Source: Mytilisepta virgata (lineage: Eukaryota; Mollusca; Bivalvia; Mytilida; Mytilidae). From it: a DNA stretch of 64,000 bases. The notes under the pieces were generated by a model that did no database searches, had not been told where the DNA came from, and worked only from the letters and a program-made list of their open reading frames with translations. Location of the stretch: contig JAPWFG010000015.1 in the NCBI GenBank assembly GCA_028015205.1, forward strand, positions 3,162,001 through 3,226,000, written 5' to 3'. Every line of letters starts with the position of its first letter. Positions within the stretch are counted from its first letter, which is position 1. The translations under genes and the position numbers were made by a program. Of this stretch, positions 47,320-61,500 are shown piece after piece.

Positions 47320-49440
47320 CTATTGTCATTCCTCAAGGCATCGACAAAAGTTGGTATGGTCAGACAAGTGAACTATATCTGGATTATGAACACTAGGCTC
47401 AGTATATTTTGAATAATTGTCTTGGATCCGTTTTTTTTTTACAGAGGAGATATAATGAAAATTCATTATTAAATTAATGGACGATTTCCCTAACTTAAAT
47501 TATCTGGCTCCAAATATATCTTACGACTACAGTTAGTCGTGTGATCTGATTTTCGGTCTTCAGTGTCTTTGTTTCAAATTGACGTCATGGAACCAGTCTC
47601 TAGTCGTAACATAAGGGTTTTGGTTTTACATTTTTTAAAGATAATTTTGAATTTGAAAATGTTTTGCGTTAATGCATCGGATTTGTATCACTGCTGATGA
47701 GACACAATTTGTTGATATATGTACATAGAATTCTTGTTAATATTTATTGAGGAAAATTTTTGAGAAAAGAATACCGAAAACAATTAGAATATGCATTATA
47801 TGTCATTTTTACGCCAATTTGGAAAAAATAAGCGCAAATAAATATATTCCTAGTGTATTCAGAAATTCTAAATAATTTAGGAACCATTCCGGTAACTAAA
47901 CAAGAGACTTCGATTTCCGCAGGCTTCCAGTGAAATCCTATGACAAATAATGTTGTATTTAAATACATTTGTTAATTGCAGTTTTTAATGCAACATCATC
48001 ACGTAATATCTCTTTTAAAAAAATATTTTCTAATTAAGAAAATAAATAAAAAAAGAAGCAGAACCAATTATTGGTTCATGCAGGCGTTTCTATAATAAGG
48101 CGTTCTATAAATTTCTTACTTTATAGACCGAGTTTATAGAACGTATGACGTTTATTCAAGAAAGACAAAGATACTTCAAATTATAATTTTAATTACAAAA
48201 ATATAATTAAAACACTCTGAAATGCGACCAGCGCAAATCGACCAATAAGGAAGAACAAATAAAACTCTCTGGCCTCAGGCAACTTAAAAAAAAGACTCAA
48301 TCTAATCTTATTCTCGGTGTCAACCCTAAAGACTATTGGCAATTTTACAAAAATCACTATTAAAGTCAGATAGAAAAACAACATTTTCACACCAGCCCAG
48401 TTTCAACAATCTGCACATATTTACAATTTAAAATAGTGAACAAAAAATACATTGAAAAGATTTTTTTTTAAATATCTGAGAATAACTTGTGTTTCATTTG
48501 ATCTTCCGATATATTTATATATATGTTTCTTGTTGATAAAATAAATATATTATATACAAATGCTGAACAATAAATAAATAAATAATATCAATATTTTTAA
48601 AGCTGATAATAAAATGTTATAATACATAAATCACAAATTTTGAACCTCTTCAAAACTATACAATTACAAAAATCGGAACTCTACTTAACGTTTATATGCA
48701 CATTCGGAAATGGTTTTTTTATCGAAAAATTCACACCACATACCATCTAATATCTACAGTAATCTCCCTGAGGTCTGTGTATGCGACCAGCGCATACTCT
48801 TTGCATATGTGTATTTGAATTTCAAATTTTAAACATGAATTTTCTGAAATATAAACAAGTATTTCTGGTTTCAAATGCGCGCGAGTCTTTGAACAAAGCC
48901 TATGTACAAAACAAATGTACACGTGTTGTCTGTATCATGTATATGAACATTGAAAAAAAATGGTCTTCAAGAAAATGAAATGGAAATATGATAAATAAAT
49001 CTCTGTCATCTAGAAAAATACAAAGTGCGAAAAAGGCATATAAAAGCGAAAAAAGTATATAATTTGATTTGCCTGAAAATGGAAGATTTCCAATATCCAG
49101 CTCTCCGAAAAATAAAAGTTATTTTCCTCTTCCAGTATGAATCCTTTGTTAAATCACAACACCAAGATTGTCATTAGCTTTGATTTTGGTATAGAATATT
49201 TCAGCCCATCGTCGAAAACCACCTTTCTGAAACAGCACGTCCCCTCTCTAGAGGGAGTATAGCGATAGCAAATCCGCCTTGACTTATCGACGATAGAGCC
49301 AGGCCCCAACTGTTTTTCAGCACAAGAACTTGATAAACATTCATGTTAACGCCATTTGAACAATCGAAATATTTTCACATCCTGTGTGTGACGATCGCCT
49401 CAAGTCCATGGGGCTGGGCTCAGCAAGCCGAACTATTATC
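47320..49440. other. non-coding, likely includes the mucin 3' UTR
   Basis: AT-rich. The part just below 49448 should be 3' UTR of the mucin gene on the minus strand, but I found no convincing AATAAA close to the stop. A weaker ATTAAA lies near 48190. Short frames at 47744-47968, 48193-48390 and 48731-48978 lack domains. Confidence 0.35.
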
Positions 49441-49447
49441 TCTTTTT

Positions 49448-49512
49448 TTATGCTCGTCTGATTTCATCATGGAGATGCATTTCCCATAAAGACATATCCG
49501 GTTCCTTGTCAC
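49448..49512 (-). CDS. mucin exon: C-terminal end and stop
   Basis: Acceptor TTTTTAATAG, then two bases completing a Cys codon, and 20 residues DKEPDMSLWEMHLHDEIRRA followed by TAA at 49450-49448. Phase agrees with the exon at 50000-50112. Confidence 0.75.
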
Positions 49513-52500
49513 CTATTAAAAATGACATGAATTAGAAAACAATCTTCAATTTGTCAAATGATGAGAATTTTTAGGCTTACCTCCATGTTAATTGATGCAA
49601 AATATAATTTATATCTGTCTTCCCCCATGTATTACATTATTATACATTAAGATACAATCGCTGAAAATACAGTATTCTGGACTGGAAAGGGGTTAAACAT
49701 CGACCCTTCTCCTATACTTAAACAATTGTGTTATTAGTGTTGCTGTGTACTGTATACAGTTTGCTTTGTGAATTAAGGTAAGAACATCTGAATATGAAAA
49801 TAGAATTTGTGAATGACCTTGATCTATTTTAAGGGATTATTTTTATTTTATGTAAAAGGTTTTAAAATGATTTAATTTTGGTGTATGTTTATAAATAAAT
49901 TGATTTATTGTTTTCCTTTCAGTTCTGATAATATGTGATTTTATGGAAACTGTATAAATGTAGGAAATATTCACACCAGAACCAGAAAAATATTCTTACA
50001 ATATACATATGATGATGCTCCCTCTTCTATACCAAACGGGGAACCAGGATGTCGCATATAATCTGGGAACAGTCTAGGAAGGAAAACTCCAGCAAACGGG
50101 TTTTCAGATGATCTATGAGAGAGAAAAAAAACATTTATTTCTTATTATGTCCCGAGTAAAAAAATGATGAAATTCTAGCTATTGAATATGAACTATATAT
50201 CTTCTTTAAACTACGTATGGCCGGTCCGGATTAAAAAAATTTGATGAAATTCTAGCTATTGACTATGAACTATCTTGTTTTAACTACGTCTTGCATCAAA
50301 GAGAATAAAATGTCTAAAATCCACAATTGAAAAAAAATTTAATAAAATAAATTAATTTAATAAAATAAAAAAAAATCATAAAAATCTATGACGAAAATAA
50401 TAATAATAAAAAAAAATCCTATCAAACTTAAACTTTCAATGAAAATACTCTTTTTTTTTGGTAATTCATTTTAAAAATTGTGTTATTTTTAACGAACTGT
50501 TCAAAATTTCATAAATTTTAAATATATCCAATGGCATTATCTCATGTTATGTTATAGGGGACAGGACATTTAAAGCTTGGATGAATTTCATATTTAATAT
50601 ATTTACAAATAAATATGTTTATAAATAAGATTCAACAAAATATTCAAGCCATTTAGTCTCAAAACCTCTTAGTCTAATGAAGGATCATAATTTAATCAAA
50701 CTGATACTAGAAATCTTATACGTTTGACCCTAGAAACAAGAGAAGACAATTTATTACCTCCCTTGGTAAACTTAGTTTAAAGGACAAATATGTATGGGAC
50801 TTGAAATAAAAGGGAGATAATTAATTAATGTTGTTATAGGACAAAGTTCTTGTTCTCAAAGGATCTAACATATACAGGTACCCATTTGTTGTTTTTTTTT
50901 CAGGGGGAGAGGAATTTAAAAAAGGCAGGATCTAAGATTTGGTGAAATTACTGCAGGAATATGGTTAAAAAACGGCATTAGAAATAGTGTAATCTTTAAA
51001 GGTTAGGCGCTCTTGTGTCAAAAACCTTATCTCATGGAAGGCATGAAAAAAATTCTAGGATTCAAGTTGAACGTATTACACCCTCCGTTAAATAAAATGG
51101 TTGCTCCCAAATAACAATATTGCACTCACGATGTGGAGAGTGATTCTTCTTCCTTTTCCAATGTCCATTTTTTCCGTCTTGCACAAAGAAAGTAACAACA
51201 GCAGCCTATTATCAAGGTTAATAGAATGGCCCCTACTATTGCCGCCGGAACTACTATTTTTAGCAAATCATCTGATGTTGGAGATACTCTTGTTTGGCAG
51301 ACACTTCCAGCGAAATCTGCGGTACATCTGTTGATGAAAGAATCATACATATTACACTGTATTTACATGATAAAGTATCATTTTTCTATTTTTAAAGGTG
51401 TTGTAAAACCTTTGAAAGGAAGTTTTTTTTATGGTTGTCAAAACATTTTACAGTTGCTTAAATATTCAATTTAACTTATTATGTTCTCGATTTAACTTTA
51501 TCAGGGAGGTATACAGGGGCGTTTCCAGGATATTTAAAAGGGGGGGGGGGGGTAAAATAAAACTTTCGCGGAGCGGAGCGAGGTGAAACATTTTTTGGAC
51601 TTTTTTTTGGCTAAAAAACATAAAATAATTGTGAAATGCACTAATGTAACGGTTCCTGACTTGGAGCATGTATATTTTATAGTTAAAGTGTCAGGGTTTG
51701 ATATTTTTTATGCCGAATTCTCTCCATTAATTGTCTATGGTATATTAAAATGATTGGATGGATCTTAACATCAGTAGACCAATAACGAGAAATTCCAAAT
51801 TCTAGGGTATAAGGCGTTACTTAACATCAGAGTATGTGTTTAATTAATGAATATGATAAATTGCCATATTCAATACAATATAAGCAGATTACGATAGTTT
51901 TTTTTACGCCATCATCTGGACCCGCCCCTGGTATATTTATTTATGTCTTGCTTCCTAATAAAATGAACCCAACAGTAAGTTTTTAATTGAAAATAAATTT
52001 GTCTATAATTAAAAGAAATAATATAATATACCTGCACTCTGGATCCCCATTAGAATTCACGTAGCATACGCCACTATTCTGACAAGTCTGCTCGTAATCA
52101 TAAATAAAACAGGCATCATCTAAGGGAACTGTAAAGTAAATACATAAAATGTTGAAGTAATTGTCGAGACACTTAAGGAATGTTTCTAATTTTTGAACAG
52201 GTTATACGATATAACCTGGTTTGGTAAACCACAAAGCGGTATATGAATGCCCTAAACTGACCCAAACCAGGTTATTTAAGTACAACCTGTTAAAAAATCG
52301 GAAACATTCATTATAATTTAATTTCCAATCAGAAGTACAATAATTCATGGATTCAGGCATAAATAATGACATGGGACTATTTGAATTTACAATTGGCGGA
52401 TTAATCCGTTGGTGATGTCACAAGACCAAACCAGGTTATACATTATAACCAATGTTCCTCTTTGCTGTTCAGCCAATCAAATTGCAGTATTCAAATCAAA

Positions 52501-55500
52501 TTAAATTATTATAAAATATTCCTGTATATAGTTCGATCCTGGTTTTTTTTTGTTGTTGACACCCATGAGCGTAACGATGTTTCGGCACACAAGCACCAAA
52601 CTTTATTTCCTCATAAATATACCCCTATTTGATTCAAGATGATATTTAACCCTGCATTTTCACCATATCAGAAATACGTCGTCTCCGACTCCACCAACTG
52701 CAGAATTGACGCCATTAAAAGTGGCGTATGCATGTAACTTGGAGTTATTGCCCTTTTATGCAGCTAACAAGAAAATACAATACTGATTAATTTATTTTGA
52801 ATCCAATGATATCAAAACTTGAAATAAATTAAAAGTTCAAATGAAGCAACTTTACCTTCGACCGTTTGAGCACTAGGGTCAGATATCAGTATAGAAGGAG
52901 TTGATTTTAACGGCTTGGTAGCGCCACCTATCAAAAGGCCTCCACCAGAGGCAACTGACTGCAATAATGTTTGTCCATAAGCCCCACGAATTGTAGAATC
53001 CACTGTTTGGTTTGTTGTGACATCATAGTCTACTAAAATTGTTCCATTTACGATACTACAAAAAAAAGTACAAATGCGAATACCACTAATGACATATTCA
53101 AGAAATAATGGATATAAAGGATCAAAACAAAACACACACGCACAAATACAAGATGAACAGAAAAGAAACCAATGTCTTCACTAGTTTTTGTTGTTTTTGT
53201 ATTCTTACAGTATCTAAATTAATTCCACAAAACTACAGTTTCACAAGAAAATAATAAAAAAGGAAATAACTTTATATTAGAAAATGTGTCTATAAGACAC
53301 AGATGCCCCGCCCTAAAAACAAAATAGGTGTTGATGAACAGCGTTGTACTATACAAGAGGGCTGTAAAGGTGAAATGTCATTGACATATTACTATAGGTT
53401 TCTGAGAAATGAACCTAAACGCAAAACTTAACCAAAGTCACTGAAGCATGAAATGTAGGTCATAGCGACCCAACTGTGGCTGAACTGCGTTGCACTATAC
53501 AAGAGGACTGTAGTGATGAAATATCATTTATATAATACTATAGGTTTCTGAGAAATGGAGCTAAACGTAAAACTTAACCGAATCGGGACGTACATACGTA
53601 CGGACGGACAAGGGTAAATTTATATGCCCCATCTACATACCGTCCTTTTATAACTAAAAAATAGACTTATCTCCGCCTTGGCAGCATGCTTACCTGATAT
53701 TTTGAATCTGTATCCCTGTAAAACCTGGTTCATTCTTGAAAATATCTTGAAGCTAAAAAATTCCAGTTAATTTTTACATAAAATGTTGTACGAATTTAAT
53801 TGGATATGATCACAAAGAAGTCAAGCCCAGTTTAATTATTTTTAAAGAATAAAAGCAATTACATACATCACATGATTGATAAAATTTTGTACATTATTGG
53901 AATAATAATGAGTAAGATACCCATCGTACGAGTTAGACTGGCTTATAATCTCACCATTGTACTTTCCTTCAACTTCAAAAAAAATAAATGGAGGACTTGC
54001 CTGAACTTCCGGAGCACCTAGTGTCACTCCCAGTTTTGTGGGATTTCAAAATATATTTGCTTTACTTTTCCGTATTATGTTTCTCTTAAGTTTGCATTCA
54101 ACCCATATTGTTTAATCTTTTCTAGTATCAGATCAATGTTTTGCTATTTCGTGAAAATCTGAAATAACTATTCATCAATAGTCACGATCACAACAAAAAT
54201 CTGTATCCAACAAAAAAAAATGAACTTGCATTACCATAGTTACAACATAATATATTATACTTACAGCTACTAGTAAGTTCTGATGTTCTGTTGATGTCGT
54301 ATCCTCATATACTGCTGGATCAGCAACTGTCTCGTCAGCAAAATTCACTCTGAAGGAAACAGCATTTGCAGCCGAAATATCCGTTGTGGCGATTTGAATG
54401 GAAATGGTAGTGGCACTGTCTGTAGTTCGTATTGTAGTTGGTGTGTCTACTGCTGTTGTCCCTGTTGTACTTGTTACACCTTCAGATATGGAAGTCATAC
54501 TTTCAGTTTTGGTAGCTGTGGTTGTATCAGCTACGGTTGTAGTTTGTGCTGCAGTAGTTGTATCAGCTACAGTTGTAGTTTGTGCTGCAGTGGTTGTGTC
54601 AACTACTGTTGTAGTTTGTGCTGCAGTAGTTGTATCAGCTACAGTTGTAGTTTGTGCTGCGGTGGTTGTATCAGCTGCGGTAGTAGTTTGTGCTGCAGTG
54701 GTTGTGTCAGCCACGGTTGTAGTTTGTGCTGCAGTAGTTATATCAGCCACAGTTGTCGTTTGTGCTGCGATGGTTGTGTCAGCCACGGTTGTAGTTTGTG
54801 CTGCAGTAGTTGTATCAGCTACAGTTGTAGTTTGTCCTCCGGTGGTTGTATCAGCTACGGTAGTAGTTTGTGCTGCAGTGGTTGTGTCAGCCACGGTTGT
54901 AGTTTGTGCTGCAGTAGTTATATCAGCCACAGTTGTCGTTTGTGCTGCGATGGTTGTGTCAGCCACGGTTGTAGTTTGTGCTGCAGTAGTTGTATCAGCT
55001 ACAGTTGTAGTTTGTCCTCCGGTGGTTGTATCAGCTACAGTTGTAGTTTGTGCTGCAGTGATTGTGTCGGCTACGGTTTTAGTTTGTGCTGCAGTGGTTG
55101 TAACAGCTATGGTTGTATTTTGTGCTGCAGTGGTTGTATCAGCTATTGTAGTTTGTGCTGCAGTGGTTGTATCAGCTATTGCTGAAGTTTGTGCTGCAGT
55201 GGTTGTATCCGTTTGTGCTGCAGTAGTGGTTTCAGCTACGTTTGTAGTTTGTGCTACATTGGTTGTATCAGCTACGGCTGTAGTTTGTGCTGCAGTGGTT
55301 GTATCACCTACGGTTGTAGTTTGTGCTGCAGTGGTTGTGTCACCTACGGTTGTAGTTTGTGCTGCAGTGGTTGTGTCAGTAGTTTGTGCCGCGGTGGTTG
55401 TATCAGCTACGGTTGTAGTTTGTGCTGCAGTAGTTGTGTCCGCTACAGTTGTAGTTTGTGCTGCAGTGGTTGTGCCAGCTACGGTTGTAGATTGTGCTGC

Positions 55501-58500
55501 AGTAGTTGTGTCAGCTACGGTTGTAGTTTGTGCTGCAGTGGTTGTGCCAGCTACAGTTATCGTTTGTGCTGCAGTAGTGGTTTCAGCTACGTTTGTAGTT
55601 TGTGCTGCATTGGTTGTATCAGCTACCGCTGTAGTTTGTGCTGCAGTGGTTGTATCACCTACGGTTGTAGTTAGTGCTGCAGGGGTTGTGTCACCTACGG
55701 TTGTAGTTTGTGCTGCATTAGTTGTGTCAGCCACGGTTGTAGTTTGTGATGCAGTGATTGTATCAGCTATTGCTGAAGTTTGTGCTGCAGTGGTTGTATC
55801 CGTTTGTGCTGCAGTAGTGGTTTCAGCTACGTTTGTAGTTTGTGCTGCATTGGTTGTATCAGCTACGGCTGTAGTTTGTGCTGCAGTGGTTGTATCACCT
55901 ACGGTTGTAGTTTGTGCTGCAGTGGTTGTGTCACCTACGGTTGTAGTTTGTGCTGCAGTGGTTGTGTCAGTAGTTTGTGCCGCGGTGGTTGTATCAGCTA
56001 CGGTTGTAGTTTGTGCTGCAGTAGTTGTGTCCGCTACAGTTGTAGTTTGTGCTGCAGTGGTTGTGTCAGCTACGGTTGTAGATTGTGGTGCAGTAGTTGT
56101 GCCAGCTACAGTTGAAGTTTGTGCTGCAGTTGTTGTATCAGCTACGGTTGTAGTTTGTGCTGCAGTGGTTGTATCAGCTAGGGTTGTAGTTTGTGCTACA
56201 GTGGTTGCATCAGCAACGGTTGTAGTTTTTACTGCAGAAGTTGTATAAGCTACAGTTGCAGTTTGTGCTGCAGTGGTTGTATCAGCTACGATTGTAGTTT
56301 GTGCTGCAGTGGTTGTGTCAGCCACTGTTGTAGTCTGTGCTGCAGTAGTTGTATCAGCTACAGTTGTAGTTTGTGCTGCGGTGGTTATATCAGCTACAGT
56401 TGTCGTTTGTGCTGCAGTAGTGGTTTCAGCTACGTTTGTAGTTTGTGCTGCATTGGTTGTATCAGCTACGGCTGTAGTTTGTGCTGCAGTGGTTGTATCA
56501 CCTACGGTTGTAGTTTGTGCTGCAGTGGTTGTGTCACCTACGGTTGTAGTTTCTGCTGCAGTGGTTGTGTCAGTAGTTTGTGCCGCGGTGGTTGTATCAG
56601 CTACGGTTGTAGTTTGTGCTGCAGTAGTTGTGTCCGCTACAGTTGTAGTTTGTGCTGCAGTGGTTGTGCCAGCTACGGTTGTAGATTGTGCTGCAGTAGT
56701 TGTGTCAGCTACGGTTGTAGTTTGTGCTGCAGTGGTTGTGCCAGCTACAGTTATCGTTTGTGCTGCAGTAGTGGTTTCAGCTACGTTTGTAGTTTGTGCT
56801 GCATTGGTTGTATCAGCTACCGCTGTAGTTTGTGCTGCAGTGGTTGTATCACCTACGGTTGTAGTTAGTGCTGCAGGGGTTGTGTCACCTACGGTTGTAG
56901 TTTGTGCTGCATTAGTTGTGTCAGCCACGGTTGTAGTTTGTGATGCAGTGATTGTATCAGCTATTGCTGAAGTTTGTGCTGCAGTGGTTGTATCCGTTTG
57001 TGCTGCAGTAGTGGTTTCAGCTACGTTTGTAGTTTGTGCTGCATTGGTTGTATCAGCTACGGCTGTAGTTTGTGCTGCAGTGGTTGTATCACCTACGGTT
57101 GTAGTTTGTGCTGCAGTGGTTGTGTCACCTACGGTTGTAGTTTGTGCTGCAGTGGTTGTGTCAGTAGTTTGTGCCGCGGTGGTTGTATCAGCTACGGTTG
57201 TAGTTTGTGCTGCAGTAGTTGTGTCTGCTACAGTTGTAGTTTGTGCTGCAGTGGTTGTGTCAGCTACGGTTGTAGATTGTGCTGCAGTAGTTGTGTCGGC
57301 TACGGTTGTAGTTTGTGCTGCAGTGGTTGTGCCAGCTACAGTTGAAGTTTGTGCTGCAGTTGTTGTATCAGCTACGGTTGTAGTTTGTGCTGCAGTGGTT
57401 GTATCAGCTAGGGTTGTAGTTTGTGCTACAGTGGTTGCATCAGCAACGGTTGTAGTTTTTACTGCAGCAGTTGTATCAGCTACAGTTGCAGTTTGTGCTG
57501 CAGTGGTTGTATCAGCTACGATTGTAGTTTGTGCTGCAGTGGTTGTGTCAGCCACTGTTGTAGTCTGTGCTGCAGTAGTTGTATCAGCTACAGTTGTAGT
57601 TTGTGCTGCGGTGGTTATATCAGCTACAGTTGTCGTTTGTGCTGCAGTAGTGGTTTCAGCTACGTTTGTAGTTTGTGCTGCATTGGTTGTATCACCTACG
57701 GTTGTAGTTAGTGCTGCAGTGGTTGTGTCACCTACGGTTGTAGTTTGTGCTGCATTAGTTGTGTCAGCCACGGTTGTAGTTTGTGATGCAGTGATTGTAT
57801 CGGCTACCGTTGACGTTTGTGTAGCAGTAGTTGTGTCCGCTATGGTTGTAGTTTGTGGTTCAGTGGTTGCGTCAGCCACGGTTGTAGTTTGTGCTGCAGT
57901 AGTTCTATCAGCTACAGTTGTGGTTTTCGCTGTGGTGGTTGTATCAGCTATAGTTGTCGTTTGTGCTGCGGTGGTTGTATCAGCTACGGTTGTAGTTTCT
58001 GCTGCATTAGTTGTATCAGGTACGGTTGTAGTTTGTGCTGCAGTGGTTGTTTCAGCTACCGTTGTCTTTTCTGCTGCAGTAGTTGTATCAGCTACGGTTG
58101 TAGTTTGTGCTGCATTAGTTGTATCAGCTACGGTTGTAGTTTGTGCTGCAGTGGTTGTTTCAGCTACCGTTGTAGTTTGTGCTGAAGTAGTTGTGTCTGC
58201 TACGGTTGTAGTCTGTGCTGCAGTAGTTGTGTCAGCTAAAGTAGTTTGTGCTGCGGTGGTTGTATCAGCTACAGTTGGCGTTTGTGCTGCAGTAGTGGTT
58301 TCAGCTACGGTAGTAGTTTCTGCTGCATTAGTTGTATCAGGTACGGTTGTAGTTTGTGCTGCAGTGGTTGTTTCAGCTACCGTTGTCTTTTCTGCTGCAG
58401 TAGTTGTATCAGCTACGGTTGTAGTTTGTGCTGCATTAGTTGTATCAGCTACGGTTGTAGTTTGTGCTGCAGTGGTTGTTTCAGCTACCGTTGTAGTTTG

Positions 58501-61500
58501 TGCTGAAGTAGTTGTGTCTGCTACGGTTGTAGTGTGTGCTGCAGTGGTTGTTTCAGCCACGGTTGTAGCTTGTGCTGCAGTGGTTGTATCAGCTACAGTT
58601 GTAGTTTGTGCTCCGCTGGATGTGTCAGCTACGGTTGTAGTTTCTGCTGCAGTAGTTGTGTCAGCTACAGTTGTAGTTTGTTCTGCGGTGGTTGTATCAG
58701 CTACGGTTGTAGTTTGTACTGCAGAAGTTGTATCAGCTACAGTTGCAGTTTGTGCTGCAGTGGTTGTATCAGCTTCGGTTGTAGTTTGTGCTGCAGTGGT
58801 TGTATCAGCCACTGTTGTAGTTTGTGCTGCAGTAGTTGTGTCAGCTACGATTGTAGCTTGTGCTGTGGTAGTTGTGTCAGCTATGGTTGTAGTTTGTGCT
58901 GCAGTAGTTATATCAGGTACAGTTGTCGTTTGTTCTGCAGTGGTTGTATCAGCTACAGTTGTAGTTTTCGCTGCGGTGGTTGTATCAGCTACAGTTGTAG
59001 TTTTCGCTGCGGTGGTTGTATCAGCTACAGTTGTCGTTTGTGCTGCGGTGGTTGTATCAGCTACGGTTGTAGTTTGTGCTGCAGTGGTTGTGTCAGCCAC
59101 GGATGTAGTTTGTGCTGCAGTAGTTGTATCAGCTACAGTTGTAGATTGTGGTCCAGTGGTTGTATCAGCTACGGTTGTAGTTTGTGCTGCAATGGTTGTG
59201 TCAGCTACAGTTGTAGTTTGTGCTGCAGTGGTTGTGTCAGCCACTGTTATAGTTTGTGCTGCAGTAGTTGTATCAGCTACAGTTGTAGTTTTCGCTGCGA
59301 TGGTTGTATCGGCTACAGTTGTCGTTTGCGCTGCGGTGGTTGTATCAGCTACGGTTGTAGTTTGTGCTAAAGTAGTTGTATCAGCTACAGTTGTAGTTTG
59401 TGCTCCGGTGGTTGTATCAGCTACAGTTGTAGTTTGTGCTGCAGTAGTTGTGACAGCTACGGTTGTAGTTTGTGCTGTAGTAGTTGTGGCAGCTACGGTT
59501 GTAGTTTCTGCTGCAGTAGTTGTGTCAGCTACAGTTGTAGTTTGTTCTGCGGTGGTTGTATCAGCTACGGTTGTAGTTTGTACTGCAGAAGTTGTATCAG
59601 CTACAGTTGCAGTTTGTGTTGCAGTGGTTGTATCAGCTACGGTTGTAGTTTGTGCTGCAGCGGTTGTATCAGCCACTGTTGTAGTCTGTGCTGCAGTAGT
59701 TGTATCAGCTACAGTTGTAGTTTGTGCTGCAGTGGTTGTATCAGGGACAGTTGTCGTTTGTGCTGCAGTTGTGGTTTCGGATACGGTTATAGTTTGTGCT
59801 GCATTGGTTGTATCAGCTACGGGTGTAGTTTGTTCTGCAGTGGTTGTATCAGCTACAGTTGTCGTTTGTGCTGCAGTGGTTGTATCAGCTACTGTTGTAG
59901 TTTGTGCTGAAGTAGTTGTGTCTGCTACGGTTGTAGTGTGTGCTGCAGTGGTTGTGTCAGCCACGGTTGTAGCTTGTGCTGCAGTGGTTGTATCAGCTAC
60001 AGTTGTAGTTTGTGCTGCAGTAGTTCTGTCTGCTACGGTTGTAGTTTGTGGTGCAGTGGTTGCGTCAGTCACGGTTGTAGTTTGTGCTACAGTGGTTGGG
60101 TCAGCCACGGTTGTAGTTTGTGCTGCAGTAGTTGTGTCCGCTACGGTTGTAGTTTGTGGTGCAGTGGTTGCGTCAGTCACGGTTGTAGTTTGTGCTGCAG
60201 TGGTTGTATCAGCTGCGGTTGTAGTTTGTGCTGCAGTAGTTATATCAGCAACAGTTGTAGTTTGTGCTCCGGTGGTTGTATCAGCTACAGTTGTCGTTTG
60301 TGCTGCAGTAGTGGTTTCAGTTACGGTTGTAGTTTCTGCTGCATTAGTTGTATCAGCTACGGTTGTAGTTTGTGCTGCAGTGGTTGTATCAGCTACCGTT
60401 GTCGTTGGTGCTGCAGTAGTTCTGTCAGCCACGGTTGTAGTCTGTGCTGCAGTAGTTGTGTCAGCTAAAGTTGTAGTTTGTGCTGCGGTGGTTGTATCAG
60501 CTACAGTTGTCGTTTGTGCTGCAGTAGTGGTTTCAGCTACGGTAGTAGTTTCTGCTGCATTAGTTGTATCAGCTACGGTTGTAGTTTGTGCTGCAGTGGT
60601 TGTTTCAGCTACCGTTGTCTTTTCTGCTGCAGTAGTTGTATCAGCTACGGTTATAGTTTGTGTTGCATTAGTTGTATCAGCTACGGTTGTAGTTTGTGCT
60701 GCAGTGGTTGTTTCAGCTACCGTTGTAGTTTGTGCTGAAGTAGTTGTGTCTGCTACGGTTGTAGCTTGTGCTGCAGTGGTTGTATCAGCTACAGTTGTAG
60801 TTTGTGCTCCGCTGGATGTGTCACCTACGGTTGTTGTTTGTGCTGCAGTGGTTGTATCAGCCACGGTTGTAGTTTGTGCTGCATTAGTTGTATCAGCTAC
60901 GGTTGTAGTTTGTGCTGCATTAGTTGTATCAGCTACGGTTGTAGTTTGTGCTGCAGTGGTTGTTTCAGCTACCGTTGTCGTTTCTGCTGCAGTAGTTCTA
61001 TCAGCTACAGTTGTCGTTTGTGCTGCAGTGGTTGTGTCAGCTACTGTTGTAATTTGTGCTGCAGTGGTTGTGTCAGCCACGGTTGTAATTTGTGCTGCAG
61101 TAGTTGTGTCAGCTACTGTTGTAGTTTGTGATGCAGTGGTTGTGTCTGCCACGGTTGTCGTTTCTGCTGCAGTAGTTGTGTCCGCTACGGTTGTAGTTTG
61201 CGCTCCGGTGGTTGTGTCAGCTATGGTTGTAGTTTGTGCTACAGTAGTTGTATCAGCTACAGTTGTCGTTTCTGCTGCAGTAGTTGTGTCCGGTACGTTT
61301 GTAGTTTGTGCTGCAGTGGTTGTATCATCTACGGTTGTAGTTTGGGCTCCGGTGGTTGTGTCAGCCACCGTTGTAGTTTGTGCTGCAGTATTTGTATCAG
61401 CTACGATTGTAGTTTGTGCTGCAGTTGTTGTATCAGCTATATTTGTCGTTTGTGCTGCAGTAGTTGTATCAGCTACGGTTGTAGTTGGTGCTACAGTGGT

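Noticed and set aside
53842..54027. Minus ORF with FIFFEVEGKYNGEIISQSN between the first two SEA exons
   Set aside because: Inserting it would split the SEA helix. Its possible donor (GTATGT) gives an end phase that does not match the phase-0 junction, and its acceptor lacks a pyrimidine tract.
54398..56248. 616-codon + strand ORF rich in Val, Ala and Cys
   Set aside because: It is the antisense shadow of the mucin repeat. The + strand frames break repeatedly while the minus frame stays open over 9.7 kb and continues into a SEA domain.
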